Source: Crotalaria pallida (lineage: Eukaryota; Streptophyta; Magnoliopsida; Fabales; Fabaceae). From it: a stretch of 64,000 nucleotides of DNA. The stretch is taken from assembly GCA_037953625.1 (NCBI GenBank), contig CM075651.1, forward strand, positions 108,625,001-108,689,000, read 5' to 3'. The notes under the pieces were generated by a model. It worked only from the letters and a program-made list of their open reading frames with translations. It was not told the origin of the DNA and did not search any database. Positions 29,500 through 42,505 of this stretch are shown piece after piece. The translations under genes were made by a program, and so were the position numbers. Position 1 is the stretch's first letter, and the number at the start of each line of letters is the position of its first letter.

Positions 29500-32400
29500 G
29501 GGGACTCAATCAATGTTTAGGATCATTCTAATGGTTCTTATAAGTCCTAATACACATTCCTAGACCATTCTAAGACTTTAGAATACTCTCTTAACCATTC
29601 TACACCTGTTACAACCTCCACGGACTCATGCTAGACCCTCTACGTCCTTTGTGGACTCAACCATTGTTTAGGATCATTCTAATGGTTCTTGTAAGTCCTA
29701 ATACACATTCCTAGATCATTCTAAGCCTTTAGAGTACTCTCTTATCCATTCTACATTTGTTAGAACCTCCAAGGACTCATGCTACACCCTCTACGTCCCT
29801 TGGGGTACCATGCAATGTTTAGGATCATTCTAAAGGTTCGTATATGTCCTAATACACATTCCTAGACCATTCTAAGCCTTTAGAATACTCTCTTAACCAT
29901 TCTACACTTGTTAGAACCTCCAAGGACTCATGCTACAACCTCTACATCCCTTGGGGACTCATGCATTGTTTAGGATCATTCTAATGGTTCTTATATGACC
30001 TAATACACATTCCTAGACCATTCTAAGCCTTTAGAATATTCTCGTAACCATTCTACACTTGTTAGAACCTCCAAGGACTCATGCTACTCCCTCTATGTCC
30101 CTCGGGGACTCAATCAATGTTTAGGATCATTCTAATGGTTCTTTTAAGTCCTAATACACATTCCTAGACCATTCTAAGACTTTAGAATACTCTCTTAACC
30201 ATTCTACACCTGTTAGAACCTCCAAGGACTCATGCTACACCCTCTACGTCCCTTGTGGACTCAACCATTGTTTAGGATCTTTCTAATGGTTCTTATAAGT
30301 CCTAATACACATTCCTAGACCATTCTAAGCCTTTACAGTACTCTCTTAACCATACTACACTTGTTAGAACCTCCAAGGACTCATGCTACACCCTCTACGT
30401 CCCTTGGGGTACCATGCAATGTTCAGGATCATTCTAAAGGTTCTTATATGTACTAATACACATTCCTAGACCATTCTAAGCCTTTAGAATACTCTCATAA
30501 CCATTCTACACTTGTTAAAACCTCCAAGGACTGATGCTACAACCTCTACATCCCTTGGGGACTCAAGCAATGTTTAGGATCATTCGAATGGTTCTTATAC
30601 GTCCTAATACACCTTCCTAGACCATTCTAAGCCTTTAGAATACTCTCTTAACCATTCTACACATGTTAGAACCTCTAAGGACTCATGCTAGACCCTCTAC
30701 GTCCTTTGTGGACTCAACCATTGTTTAGGATCATTCTAATGGTTCTTGTAAGTCCTAATACACATTCCTAGACCATTCTAAGCCTTTAGAGTACTCTCTT
30801 AATCATTCAACACTTGTTAGAACCTCCAAGGACTCATGCTACACCCTCTACGTCCCTCGGGGTACCATGCCATGTTTAGGATCATTCTAAAGGTTCGTAT
30901 ATGTCCGAATACACATTCCTAGACCATTCTAAGCCTTTAGAATACTCTCATAACCATTCTACACTTGTTAGAACCTCCAAGGACTGATGCAACAACCTCT
31001 ACATCCCTTGGGGACTCAAGCAATGTTTAGGATCATTCGAATGGTTCTTATACGTCCTAATACACCTTCCTAGACCATTCTAAGCCTTTAGAATACTCTC
31101 TTAACCATTCTACACATGTTAGAACCTCTAAGGACTCATGCTAGACCCTCTACGTCCTTTGTGGACTCAACCATTGTTTAGGATCATTCTAATGGTTCTT
31201 GTAAGTCCTAATACACATTCCTAGACCATTCTAAGCCTTTAGAGTACTCTCTTAATCATTCAACACTTGTTAGAACCTCCAAGGACTCATGCTACACCCT
31301 CTACGTCCCTCGGGGTACCATGCCATGTTTAGGATCATTCTAAAGGTTCGTATATGTCCGAATACACATTCCTAGACCATTCTAAGCCTTTAGAATACTC
31401 TCTTAACCATTCTACACTTGTTAGAACCTCCAAGGACTTATGCTACAACCTCTACATCCCTTGGGGACTCAAGCAATGTTTAGGATCATTCTAATGGTTC
31501 TTATACGTCCTAATACACCTTCCTAGACCATTCTAAGCCTTTAGAATACTCTCTTAACCATTCTACACATGTTAGAACCTCTAAGGACTCATGCTACAAC
31601 CTCTACATCCCTTCGGGACTCAAGCAATGTTTAGGATCATTCGAATGGTTCTTATAAGTCCTAATACACATTCCTAGACCACTCCAAGTCTTTAGAATAC
31701 TCTCTTAACCATTCTACACCAGTTACAACCTCGAAGGACTCATGCTAGACCCTCTACGTCCCTTGTGGACTCAACCATTGTTTAGGATCTTTCTAATGGT
31801 TCTTATAAGTCCTAATACACATTCCTAGACCATTCTAAGCCTTTAGAGTACTCTCTTAACCATTCTACACTTGTTAGAACCTCCAAGGACTCATGCTACA
31901 CCCTCTACGTCCCTTGGGGTACCATGCAATGTTTAGGATCATTCTAAAGGTTCTTATATGTCCTAATACACATTCTTATACCATTCTAAGCCTTTAGAAT
32001 ACTCTCTTAACCATTCTACACTTGTTAGAACCTCCAAGGACTGATGCTACAACCTCTACATCCCTTGGGGTCTCAAGCAATGTTTAGGATCATTCGAATG
32101 GTTCTTATACGTCCTAATACACATTCCTAGACCATTCTAAGCCTTTAGAATACTCTCTTAACCATTCTACACCTTTTAGAACCTCTAAGGACTCATGTTA
32201 GACCCTCTACGTCCTTTGTGGACTCAACCATTGTTTAGGATCATTCTAATGGTTCTTGTAAGTCCTAATACACATTCCTAGACCATTCTAAGCCTTTAGA
32301 GTACTCTCTTAACCATTCAACACTTGTTAGAACCTCCAAGGACTCATGCTACACCCTATATGTCCCTTGGGGTACCATGCAATGTTTAGGATCATTCTAA

Positions 32401-35400
32401 GGTTCGTATATGTCCTAATACACTTTCCTAGACCATTCTAAGCCTATAGAATACTCTCTTAACCATTCTAGACTTGTTAGAACCTCCAAGGACTTATGCT
32501 ACAACCTCTACATCCCTTGGGGACTCAAGCAATGTTTAGGATCATTCTAATGGTTCTTATAAATCCTAATACACATTCCTAGACCTATTTAAGCCTTTAG
32601 AATACTCTCTTAACCATTCTACACTTGTTAGAACTTCCAAGGACTCATGCTACACCCTCTACGTCCCTTGGGGTACCATGCAATGTTTAGGATCATTCTA
32701 AAGGTTCGTATATGTCCTAATACACATTCCTAGACCATTCTAAGACTTTAGAATACTCTCTTAACCATTCTACACTTGTTAGAACCTCCAAGGACTCATG
32801 CTACTCCCTCTATGTCCCTTGGGGACTCAATCAATGTTTAGGATCATTCTAATGGTTCTTATAAGTCCTAATACACATTCCTAGACCATTCTAAGACTTT
32901 AGAATACTCTCTTAACCATTCTACACTTGTTACAACCTCCACGGACTCATGCTAGACCCTCTACGTCCTTTGTGGACTCAACCATTGTTTAGGATCATTC
33001 TAATGGTTCTTGTAAGTCCTAATACACATTCCTAGATCATTCTAAGCCTTTAGAGTACTCTCTTATCCATTCTACATTTGTTAGAACCTCCAAGGACTCA
33101 TGCTACACCCTCTACGTCCCTTGGGGTACCATGCAATGTTTAGGATCATTCTAAAGGTTCGTATATGTCCTAATACACATTCCTAGACCATTCTAAGCCT
33201 TTAGAATACTCTCTTAACCATTCTACACTTGTTAGAACCTCCAAGGACTCATGCTACAACCTCTACATCCCTTGGGGACTCATGCATTGTTTAGGATCAT
33301 TCTAATGGTTCTTATATGACCTAATACACATTCCTAGACCATTCTAAGCCTTTAGAATATTCTCGTAACCATTCTACACTTGTTAGAACCTCCAAGGACT
33401 CATGCTACTCCCTCTATGTCCCTCGGGGACTCAATCAATGTTTAGGATCATTCTAATGGTTCTTTTAAGTCCTAATACACATTCCTAGACCATTCTAAGA
33501 CTTTAGAATACTCTCTTAACCATTCTACACCTGTTAGAACCTCCAAGGACTCATGCTAGACCCTCTACGTCCCTTGTGGACTCAACCATTGTTTAGGATC
33601 TTTCTAATGGTTCTTATAAGTCCTAATACACATTCCAAGACCATTCTAAGCCTTTAGAGTACTCTCTTAACCATTCTACACTTGTTAGAACCTCCAAGGA
33701 CTCATGCTACACCCTCTACGTCCCTTGGGGTACCATGCAATGTTCAGGATCATTCTAAAGGTTCTTATATGTACTAATACACATTCCTAGACCATTCTAA
33801 GCCTTTAGAATACTCTCATAACCATTCTACACTTGTTAGAACCTCCAAGGACTGATGCTACAACCTCTACATCCCTTGGGGACTCAAGCAATGTTTAGGA
33901 TCATTCGAATGGTTCTTATACGTCCTAATACACCTTCCTAGACCATTCTAAGCCTTTAGAATACTCTCTTAACCATTCTACACATGTTAGAACCTCTAAG
34001 GACTCATGCTAGACCCTCTACGTCCTTTGTGGACTCAACCATTGTTTAGGATCATTCTAATGGTTCTTGTAAGTCCTAATACACATTCCTAGACCATTCT
34101 AAGCCTTTAGAGTACTCTCTTAATCATTCAACACTTGTTAGAACCTCCAAGGACTCATGCTACACCCTCTACGTCCCTCGGGGTACCATGCCATGTTTAG
34201 GATCATTCTAAAGGTTCGTATATGTCCGAATACACATTCCTAGACCATTCTAAGCCTTTAGAATACTCTCTTAACCATTCTACACTTGTTAGAACCTCCA
34301 AGGACTTATGCTACAACCTCTACATCCCTTGGGGACTCAAGCAATGTTTAGGATCATTCTAATGGTTCTTATAAGTCCTAATACACATCCCTAGACCATT
34401 CTAAGCCTTTAGAATACTCTCTTAACCATTCTACACCTGTTAGAACTTCCAAGGACTCATGTTAGACCCTCTACGTCCTTTGTGGACTCAACCATTGTTT
34501 ATGATCATTCTAATGGTTCTTGTAAGTCCTAATACACATTCCTAGACCATTCTAAGCTTTTAGAGTACTCTCTTAACCATTCAACACTTGTTAGAACCTC
34601 CAAGGACTCATGCTACATCCTCTACGTCCCTTGGGGTACCATGCAATGTTTAGGATCATTCTAAAGGTTCGTATATGTCCTAATACACATTCCTAGACCA
34701 TTCTAAGCCTTAGAATACTCTCTTAACCATTCTACACTTGTTAGAACCTCCAAGGACTCATGCTACAACCTCTACATCCTTTGGGGACTCATGCATTGTT
34801 TAGGATCATTCTAATGGTTCTTATTAGTCCTAATACACATTCCAAGACCATTCTAAACCATTAGAATACTCTCTTAACCATTCTACACATGTTAGAACCT
34901 CCAAGGACTCATGCTACTCCCTCTATGTCCCTTGGGGACTCAATCAATGTTTAGGATCATTCTAACGGTTCTTATAAGTCCTAATACACATTCCTAGACC
35001 ACTCCAAGTCTTTAGAATACTCTCTTAACCATTCTACACCAGTTACAACCTCGAAGGACTCATGCTAGACCCTCTACGTCCCTTGTGGACTCAACCATTG
35101 TTTAGGATCTTTCTAATGGTTCTTATAAGTCCTAATACACATTCCTAGACCATTCTAAGCCTTTAGAGTACTCTCTTAACCATTCTACACTTGTTAGAAC
35201 CTCCAAGGACTCATGCTACACCCTCTACGTCCCTTGGGGTACCATGCAATGTTTAGGATCATTCTAAAGGTTCTTATATGTCCTAATACACATTCTTATA
35301 CCATTCTAAGCCTTTAGAATACTCTCTTAACCATTCTACACTTGTTAGAACCTCCAAGGACTGATGCTACAACCTCTACATCCCTTGGGGTCTCAAGCAA

Positions 35401-38400
35401 TGTTTAGGATCATTCGAATGGTTCTTATACGTCCTAATACACATTCCTAGACCATTCTAAGCCTTTAGAATACTCTCTTAACCATTCTACACCTGTTAGA
35501 ACCTCTAAGGACTCATGTTAGACCCTCTACGTCCTTTGTGGACTCAACCATTGTTTAGGATCATTCTAATGGTTCTTGTAAGTCCTAATACACATTCCTA
35601 GACCATTCTAAGCCTTTAGAGTACTCTCTTAACCATTCAACACTTGTTAGAACCTCCAAGGACTCATGCTACACCCTATATGTCCCTTGGGGTACCATGC
35701 AATGTTTAGGATCATTCTAAGGTTCGTATATGTCCTAATACACTTTCCTAGACCATTCTAAGCCTATAGAATACTCTCTTAACCATTCTAGACTTGTTAG
35801 AACCTCCAAGGACTTATGCTACAACCTCTACATCCCTTGGGGACTCAAGCAATGTTTAGGATCATTCTAATGGTTCTTATAAATCCTAATACACATTCCT
35901 AGACCTATTTAAGCCTCTAGAATACTCTCTTAACCATTCTACACTTATTAGAACTTCCAAGGACTCATGCTACACCCTCTACGTCCCTTGGGGTACCATG
36001 CAATGTTTAGGATCATTCTAAAGGTTCGTATATGTCCTAATACACATTCCTAGACCATTCTAAGACTTTAGAATACTCTCTTAACCATTCTACACCTGTT
36101 AAAACCTCCAAGGACTCATGTTAGACCCTCTACGTCCTTTGTGGACTCAACCATTGTTTAGGATAATTCTAATGGTTCTTGTAAGTCCTAATACACATTC
36201 CTAGACCATTCTAAGACTTTAGAATACTCTCTTAACCATTCTACACTTGTTACAACCTCCACGGACTCATGCTAGACCCTCTACGTCCTTTGTGGACTCA
36301 ACCATTGTTTAGGATCATTCTAATGGTTCTTGTAAGTCCTAATACACATTCCTAGATCATTCTAAGCCTTTAGAGTACTCTCTTATCCATTCTACATTTG
36401 TTAGAACCTCCAAGGACTCATGCTACACCCTCTACGTCCCTTGGGGTACCATGCAATGTTTAGGATCATTCTAAAGGTTCGTATATGTCCTAATACACAT
36501 TCCTAGACCATTCTAAGCCTTTAGAATACTCTCTTAACCATTCTACACTTGTTAGAACCTCCAAGGACTCATGCTACAACCTCTACATCCCTTGGGGACT
36601 CATGCATTGTTTAGGATCATTCTAATGGTTCTTATATGACCTAATACACATTCCTAGACCATTCTAAGCCTTTAGAATATTCTCGTAACCATTCTACACT
36701 TGTTAGAACCTCCAAGGACTCATGCTACTCCCTCTATGTCCCTCGGGGACTCAATCAATGTTTAGGATCATTCTAATGGTTCTTTTAAGTCCTAATACAC
36801 ATTCCTAGACCATTCTAAGACTTTAGAATACTCTCTTAACCATTCTACACCTGTTAGAACCTCCAAGGACTCATGCTAGACCCTCTACGTCCCTTGTGGA
36901 CTCAACCATTGTTTAGGATCTTTCTAATGGTTCTTATAAGTCCTAATACACATTCCAAGACCATTCTAAGCCTTTAGAGTACTCTCTTAACCATTCTACA
37001 CTTGTTAGAACCTCCAAGGACTCATGCTACACCCTCTACGTCCCTTGGGGTACCATGCAATGTTCAGGATCATTCTAAAGGTTCTTATATGTACTAATAC
37101 ACATTCCTAGACCATTCTAAGCCTTTAGAATACTCTCATAACCATTCTACACTTGTTAGAACCTCCAAGGACTGATGCTACAACCTCTACATCCCTTGGG
37201 GACTCAAGCAATGTTTAGGATCATTCGAATGGTTCTTATACGTCCTAATACACCTTCCTAGACCATTCTAAGCCTTTAGAATACTCTCTTAACCATTCTA
37301 CACATGTTAGAACCTCTAAGGACTCATGCTAGACCCTCTACGTCCTTTGTGGACTCAACCATTGTTTAGGATCATTCTAATGGTTCTTGTAAGTCCTAAT
37401 ACACATTCCTAGACCATTCTAAGCCTTTAGAGTACTCTCTTAATCATTCAACACTTGTTAGAACCTCCAAGGACTCATGCTACACCCTCTACGTCCCTCG
37501 GGGTACCATGCCATGTTTAGGATCATTCTAAAGGTTCGTATATGTCCGAATACACATTCCTAGACCATTCTAAGCCTTTAGAATACTCTCTTAACCATTC
37601 TACACTTGTTAGAACCTCCAAGGACTTATGCTACAACCTCTACATCCCTTGGGGACTCAAGCAATGTTTAGGATCATTCTAATGGTTCTTATAAGTCCTA
37701 ATACACATCCCTAGACCATTCTAAGCCTTTAGAATACTCTCTTAACCATTCTACACCTGTTAGAACTTCCAAGGACTCATGTTAGACCCTCTACGTCCTT
37801 TGTGGACTCAACCATTGTTTATGATCATTCTAATGGTTCTTGTAAGTCCTAATACACATTCCTAGACCATTCTAAGCTTTTAGAGTACTCTCTTAACCAT
37901 TCAACACTTGTTAGAACCTCCAAGGACTCATGCTACATCCTCTACGTCCCTTGGGGTACCATGCAATGTTTAGGATCATTCTAAAGGTTCGTATATGTCC
38001 TAATACACATTCCTAGACCATTCTAAGCCTTAGAATACTCTCTTAACCATTCTACACTTGTTAGAACCTCCAAGGACTCATGCTACAACCTCTACATCCT
38101 TTGGGGACTCATGCATTGTTTAGGATCATTCTAATGGTTCTTATTAGTCCTAATACACATTCCAAGACCATTCTAAACCATTAGAATACTCTCTTAACCA
38201 TTCTACACATGTTAGAACCTCCAAGGACTCATGCTACTCCCTCTATGTCCCTTGGGGACTCAATCAATGTTTAGGATCATTCTAACGGTTCTTATAAGTC
38301 CTAATACACATTCCTAGACCACTCCAAGTCTTTAGAATACTCTCTTAACCATTCTACACCAGTTACAACCTCGAAGGACTCATGCTAGACCCTCTACGTC

Positions 38401-39500
38401 CCTTGTGGACTCAACCATTGTTTAGGATCTTTCTAATGGTTCTTATAAGTCCTAATACACATTCCTAGACCATTCTAAGCCTTTAGAGTACTCTCTTAAC
38501 CATTCTACACTTGTTAGAACCTCCAAGGACTCATGCTACACCCTCTACGTCCCTTGGGGTACCATGCAATGTTTAGGATCATTCTAAAGGTTCTTATATG
38601 TCCTAATACACATTCTTATACCATTCTAAGCCTTTAGAATACTCTCTTAACCATTCTACACTTGTTAGAACCTCCAAGGACTGATGCTACAACCTCTACA
38701 TCCCTTGGGGTCTCAAGCAATGTTTAGGATCATTCGAATGGTTCTTATACGTCCTAATACACATTCCTAGACCATTCTAAGCCTTTAGAATACTCTCTTA
38801 ACCATTCTACACCTGTTAGAACCTCTAAGGACTCATGTTAGACCCTCTACGTCCTTTGTGGACTCAACCATTGTTTAGGATCATTCTAATGGTTCTTGTA
38901 AGTCCTAATACACATTCCTAGACCATTCTAAGCCTTTAGAGTACTCTCTTAACCATTCAACACTTGTTAGAACCTCCAAGGACTCATGCTACACCCTATA
39001 TGTCCCTTGGGGTACCATGCAATGTTTAGGATCATTCTAAGGTTCGTATATGTCCTAATACACTTTCCTAGACCATTCTAAGCCTATAGAATACTCTCTT
39101 AACCATTCTAGACTTGTTAGAACCTCCAAGGACTTATGCTACAACCTCTACATCCCTTGGGGACTCAAGCAATGTTTAGGATCATTCTAATGGTTCTTAT
39201 AAATCCTAATACACATTCCTAGACCTATTTAAGCCTCTAGAATACTCTCTTAACCATTCTACACTTATTAGAACTTCCAAGGACTCATGCTACACCCTCT
39301 ACGTCCCTTGGGGTACCATGCAATGTTTAGGATCATTCTAAAGGTTCGTATATGTCCTAATACACATTCCTAGACCATTCTAAGACTTTAGAATACTCTC
39401 TTAACCATTCTACACCTGTTAAAACCTCCAAGGACTCATGTTAGACCCTCTACGTCCTTTGTGGACTCAACCATTGTTTAGGATAATTCTAATGGTTCTT
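29500..39500. repeat. 22-mer higher-order repeat, 3320 bp, about three copies
   Basis: Markers recur at 3320-3321 bp (22 x 151 minus 1 or 2): 'actccaagtc' at 31681, 35001 and 38321; 'gttcaggatc' at 30421, 33742 and 37062; 'cttttaagtc' at 30141, 33462 and 36782. Copies two and three appear nearly identical along compared lines. Copy one differs over about 30.9-31.7 kb, where other monomer classes fill the same length. A 1-bp shortened 'agccttagaa' monomer is shared by copies two and three and by the satellite to the right of the LINE. The LINE sits in monomers of this type. Edges are approximate. Confidence 0.85.
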
Positions 39501-40418
39501 GTAAGTCCTAATACACATTCCTAAACCATTCTAAGCCTTTAGAGTACTCTCTTAACCATTCAACACTTGTTAGAACCTCCAAGGACTCATGCTACACCCT
39601 CTACGTCCCTTGGGGTACCATGCAATGTTTAGGATCATTCTAAAGGTTCGTATAAGTCCTAATACACATTCCTAGACCATTCTAAGCCTTTAGAATACTC
39701 TCTTAACCATTCTACACTTGTTAGAACCTCCAAGGACTCATGCTACAACCTCTACATCCCTTGGGGACTCATGCATTGTTTAGGATCAATCTAATGGTTC
39801 TTATATGACCTAATACACATTCCTAGACCATTCTAAGCCTTTAGAATACTCTCTTAACCATTCTACACTTGTTAGAACCTCCAAGGACTCATGCTACAAC
39901 CTCTACGTCCCTTGGGGACTCATGCATTGTTTAGGATCATTCTAATGGTTCTTATATGACCTAATACACATTCCTAGACCATTCGAAGCCTTTAGAATAC
40001 TCTCTTAACCATTCTACACTTGTTAGAACCTCCAAGGACTCATGCTACTCCCTCTATGTCCCTCGGGGACTCAAGCAATGTTTAAGATGATTCTAATGGT
40101 TCTTATAAGTCCTAATACATATTCCTAGACCATTCCAAGCCTTTAGCACACTCTCTTAACCATTCTACACCTGTTACAACCTCCACGGACTCATGCTAGA
40201 CCCTCTACATCCTTTGTGGACTCAACCATTGTTTAGGATCATTCTAATGGTTCTTGTAAGTCCTAATACACATTCCTAGACCATTCTAAGCCTTTAGAGT
40301 ACTCTCTTAATCATTCAATACTTGTTAGAACCTCCAAGGACTCATGCTACACCCTCTACGTCCCTTGGGGTACCATGCAATGTTTAGGATCATTCTAAAG
40401 GTTCGTATATGTCCGAAT

Positions 40419-40448
40419 TGTTTCTCCCGGTGTCTCCACCGTGCCGTC
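40419..40448 (+). other. Residual LINE 5' leader
   Basis: Thirty bases of non-satellite sequence lie between the last satellite base and the ORF1 ATG at 40449. Full-length plant L1-like elements usually have longer 5' leaders carrying an internal promoter, so this is probably a 5'-truncated end. I see no promoter motif in it. It stays open in frame with the upstream satellite ATG at 40344. Confidence 0.7.
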
Positions 40449-41873
40449 ATGGCAAAGAAACGGGGAAAGCAGCACTCAACCCCACCTAAACCTCCCTCTT
40501 CTTATAAGCCTTCTTCTAAAACCCTCTCTTCCCCTGATAACAAATCGAATGATGGAAAAGTTGTTAAATCCCCTATAAACCTTGACTTGCTTGATGACCA
40601 AGAAACTGAATTTGATGACTTGGTTCAAAGTATTGATTCCTTGGATGATTCTCAAGCGTTGTCAGTCTTGGAAAAAATTGATAGACTACGTGAAAAACTG
40701 AAGGGTAAGAAACCTATGCATGCCATGCATGAAAACCCAAGCCCTATTGTTGATAAAGATGCACCGGGTCCTAGTGACCCTAACCCTAATGCAAAGTTCA
40801 CCAAAAGGGCATCAGTATGGGATTCATTCGATATATCAAAGCTGCGAAACTCTGGCGAAAAGCTATCCTATAAACCTCCTGTGATGAAAGATGGTATTTC
40901 GGTTGGGAAAATTGAATTGGAGGACATCAAAGATGAACTGAAATTCTGGGAAAATGCGGTGGTATGCTTCGTGTTGGGAGCAAACCCTCCCTTTCCTGTC
41001 ATCAGTGGTTACATTAAGAGAATATGGGGACAGCATGGCATTGATAAAATAGTCATGGACTCTGAAGGAAATGTTATTGTGCGTTTCACAACTATTGAAG
41101 CAAGGAACTCGTTCCTGGAGATTGGGGTTTTCCACTTTGACAAGAAACCTCTGTTCATTCGACCTTGGCATGAGAAGCATGTTGGAAAAAAGTATTCAGA
41201 TCAGATTCCAATTTGGATTCAACTTCACAATCTGGATGTCAAGTACTGGGGTGCAACCTCCCTAAGTAAAATAGCCAGCTTGATTGGAGTCCCTATTATG
41301 GTGGATAGTATGACACAGGCAAGGGATATGATTAACTATGCTAGATTCCTAGTTGAAGTGAATCCAGATACTTTGCCAGATGAAGTTTTCTTTGAAGATG
41401 AAAAAGGAAGAATCATTACACAGCAAATAACTTATGAATGGAAACCACAGTTTTGTGAGAATTGTGAAAAGTTTGGCCATGATAAAAAGATGTGTAGAAA
41501 AGATGCCAAAGTTGTCAGAAAAGAGTGGGTGGTTAAGAACAAGCCTACTCAAAAGGAGGTTAATCATGTGGTAGAGTCAATCAAGGTCCTGGATCAAGTT
41601 GAGAAGGGTATCATACCTGCAGATAGAGTTGAGGACTCTGAATTGCACCCAGCAGTGGTAGAGGAAATTGGAGTCAAGCATGCTCTTCAGGTTATTGAGG
41701 ATCCAATTGAAGCTGAGATGAGGAATGTGATTTCCCAAAATGCTGTGCCTTCAAAGAATGGTGAATGGCAGACTGTCATGATAAGAAAGAAGGCTGCTCA
41801 AATGAAGAAGGATGGTACTGGTGGTGAAAAGATAGGGGATGAGGGTGTTTTACCTAAATCCTCTAATGGATAG
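40449..41873 (+). CDS. LINE ORF1 protein (DUF4283 + CCHC zinc knuckle)
   Basis: This encodes a 474-residue ORF1 protein, expected to bind the element's RNA and act as nucleic-acid chaperone in the ribonucleoprotein that carries out retrotransposition. The N-terminus is basic (MAKKRGK) and rich in Lys, Ser and Pro. An acidic, possibly helical stretch (LLDDQETEFDDL onward) follows at about residues 50-85. A DUF4283-type domain spans about 148-240, ending near FIRPWHEKH. A zinc knuckle of the C-X2-C-X4-H-X4-C form uses C336, C339, H344 and C349. The tail is charged. I chose ATG 40449 because it is the first ATG inside the LINE and opens on the basic N-terminus usual for these proteins. A longer in-frame start at 40344 would add 35 residues, 25 of them from satellite DNA, and is probably chance. 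The stop overlaps the ORF2 start. The frame is intact, unlike ORF2. Expression is unknown. Confidence 0.92.
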   Translation: MAKKRGKQHSTPPKPPSSYKPSSKTLSSPDNKSNDGKVVKSPINLDLLDDQETEFDDLVQSIDSLDDSQALSVLEKIDRLREKLKGKKPMHAMHENPSPIVDKDAPGPSDPNPNAKFTKRASVWDSFDISKLRNSGEKLSYKPPVMKDGISVGKIELEDIKDELKFWENAVVCFVLGANPPFPVISGYIKRIWGQHGIDKIVMDSEGNVIVRFTTIEARNSFLEIGVFHFDKKPLFIRPWHEKHVGKKYSDQIPIWIQLHNLDVKYWGATSLSKIASLIGVPIMVDSMTQARDMINYARFLVEVNPDTLPDEVFFEDEKGRIITQQITYEWKPQFCENCEKFGHDKKMCRKDAKVVRKEWVVKNKPTQKEVNHVVESIKVLDQVEKGIIPADRVEDSELHPAVVEEIGVKHALQVIEDPIEAEMRNVISQNAVPSKNGEWQTVMIRKKAAQMKKDGTGGEKIGDEGVLPKSSNG

Positions 41874-41957
41874 TCTGGCCATATGGAATATAAGGGGTTT
41901 CAACCACCCTCAGAAGCAGAAAGAACTACAAAGGTTGATAAGTAAGTATAAGGTTGG

Positions 41958-41964
41958 TTTTTTT
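41958..41964 (+). other. ORF2 frameshift 1: +1 in a seven-T run
   Basis: Reading from ATG 41866, ORF2 runs into TGA shortly after KVGFFIYS. The following endonuclease sequence (SILENKVRTPSYDY) is in the next frame. The switch falls at the T7 run 41958-41964, where six Ts would keep the frame. Slippage in the homopolymer is the likely cause. A sequencing or assembly error in the run is the alternative. Confidence 0.8.
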
Positions 41965-42502
41965 ATCTATTCTTGAAAATAAAGTTAGGACTCCTTCTTA
42001 TGATTATTTGAGGCAGAAGCTGTTCCCTGGTTGGGGCTCAACAATTAATCTTGATTCCTGTCCAATTGGTAGAATATGGATAGTTTGGAAATTGGACATG
42101 TTTAGAGTAACAGTGATTCATTCTAAACCTCAATACATTCATTGCCTTGTTCACTCAAATCAGAATCAACAGGAATTCTATATTACTGTTGTATATGCAA
42201 GTAATGATTCAGAGGGTAGGGTGGAATTATGGAATTTTTTGATATCGGTTAGTCAGGGGATTAACATTCCTTGGTGCATTGCTGGTGATTTCAATATTGT
42301 GCTTGAGCCTCAGGAGAAGCTTGGAGGTCTCCCTGCCTATCCTGATCAGCTGATGGATTTCAGAAATTGTGTGCAACACATTTGTGTAGAGGATATGAAG
42401 TTTTCAGGCTGCTATTACACTTGGTCCAATAAGCAAGAACCAGAAAATAGGATCTATTGTAAGCTTGACAGGATGTTGGTGAATCCTGAGTGGATTAATA
42501 TG

Positions 42503-42505
42503 TAG
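42503..42505 (+). other. ORF2 in-frame TAG 1 (endonuclease)
   Basis: TAG interrupts the endonuclease between NPEWINM and PNAEAMFLNEGISDHSP. The frame continues unchanged on both sides and the conserved SDH motif lies 13 codons downstream, so this is a point nonsense mutation. A CAG (Gln) to TAG change would explain it but cannot be proven here. Confidence 0.9.

Larger units (their letters stand above)
1..40418. repeat. 151-bp satellite array, left arm
   Basis: This is an uninterrupted head-to-tail tandem array of a 151-bp monomer, about 268 copies, all in one orientation. The period was read from successive monomer starts (1, 152, 303, 454, 605) and holds throughout, with rare 1-bp indels (for example a missing base near 16340 and in the 'cacattctagacc' monomers). 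Monomers fall into recurring classes: A ('ttgtggactcaaccattg'), B ('ggggtaccatgcaatg', with a GGTACC site), C ('tacaacctctacatccc') and D ('tactccctctatgtccc'). Classes are combined into higher-order repeats, listed separately. Each monomer has three copies of CATTCTA and an ATTCTAA-gcct-TTAGAAT dyad. No substantial open reading frame, RNA gene or foreign insertion is visible in this arm. A unit near nucleosome length in long homogeneous arrays is typical of plant centromeric or heterochromatic satellites, but location is inference. I do not recognise the family by name. Confidence 0.98.

Noticed and set aside
1..40418. CRISPR array
   Set aside because: The repeats are contiguous 151-bp units with no unique spacers, and there are no cas genes. 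This is satellite DNA.
40344..40448. Satellite ATG as the true ORF1 start
   Set aside because: It lies in satellite DNA outside the element, and the ORF1 N-terminus is expected at MAKKRGK (40449). Kept only as a curiosity in the findings.
40863..41180. Minus-strand ORF of 105 codons, and 41349-41567 of 72 codons
   Set aside because: Both lie wholly antisense to LINE ORF1, with no recognisable domain. They are shadows of the real frame.
41071..41265. Plus-strand open frames inside the LINE at 41071-41265, 42972-43223, 44578-44829 and 44974-45225
   Set aside because: They overlap ORF1 or ORF2 in another frame, and the overlapped frame holds the conserved LINE motifs. They are shadows.
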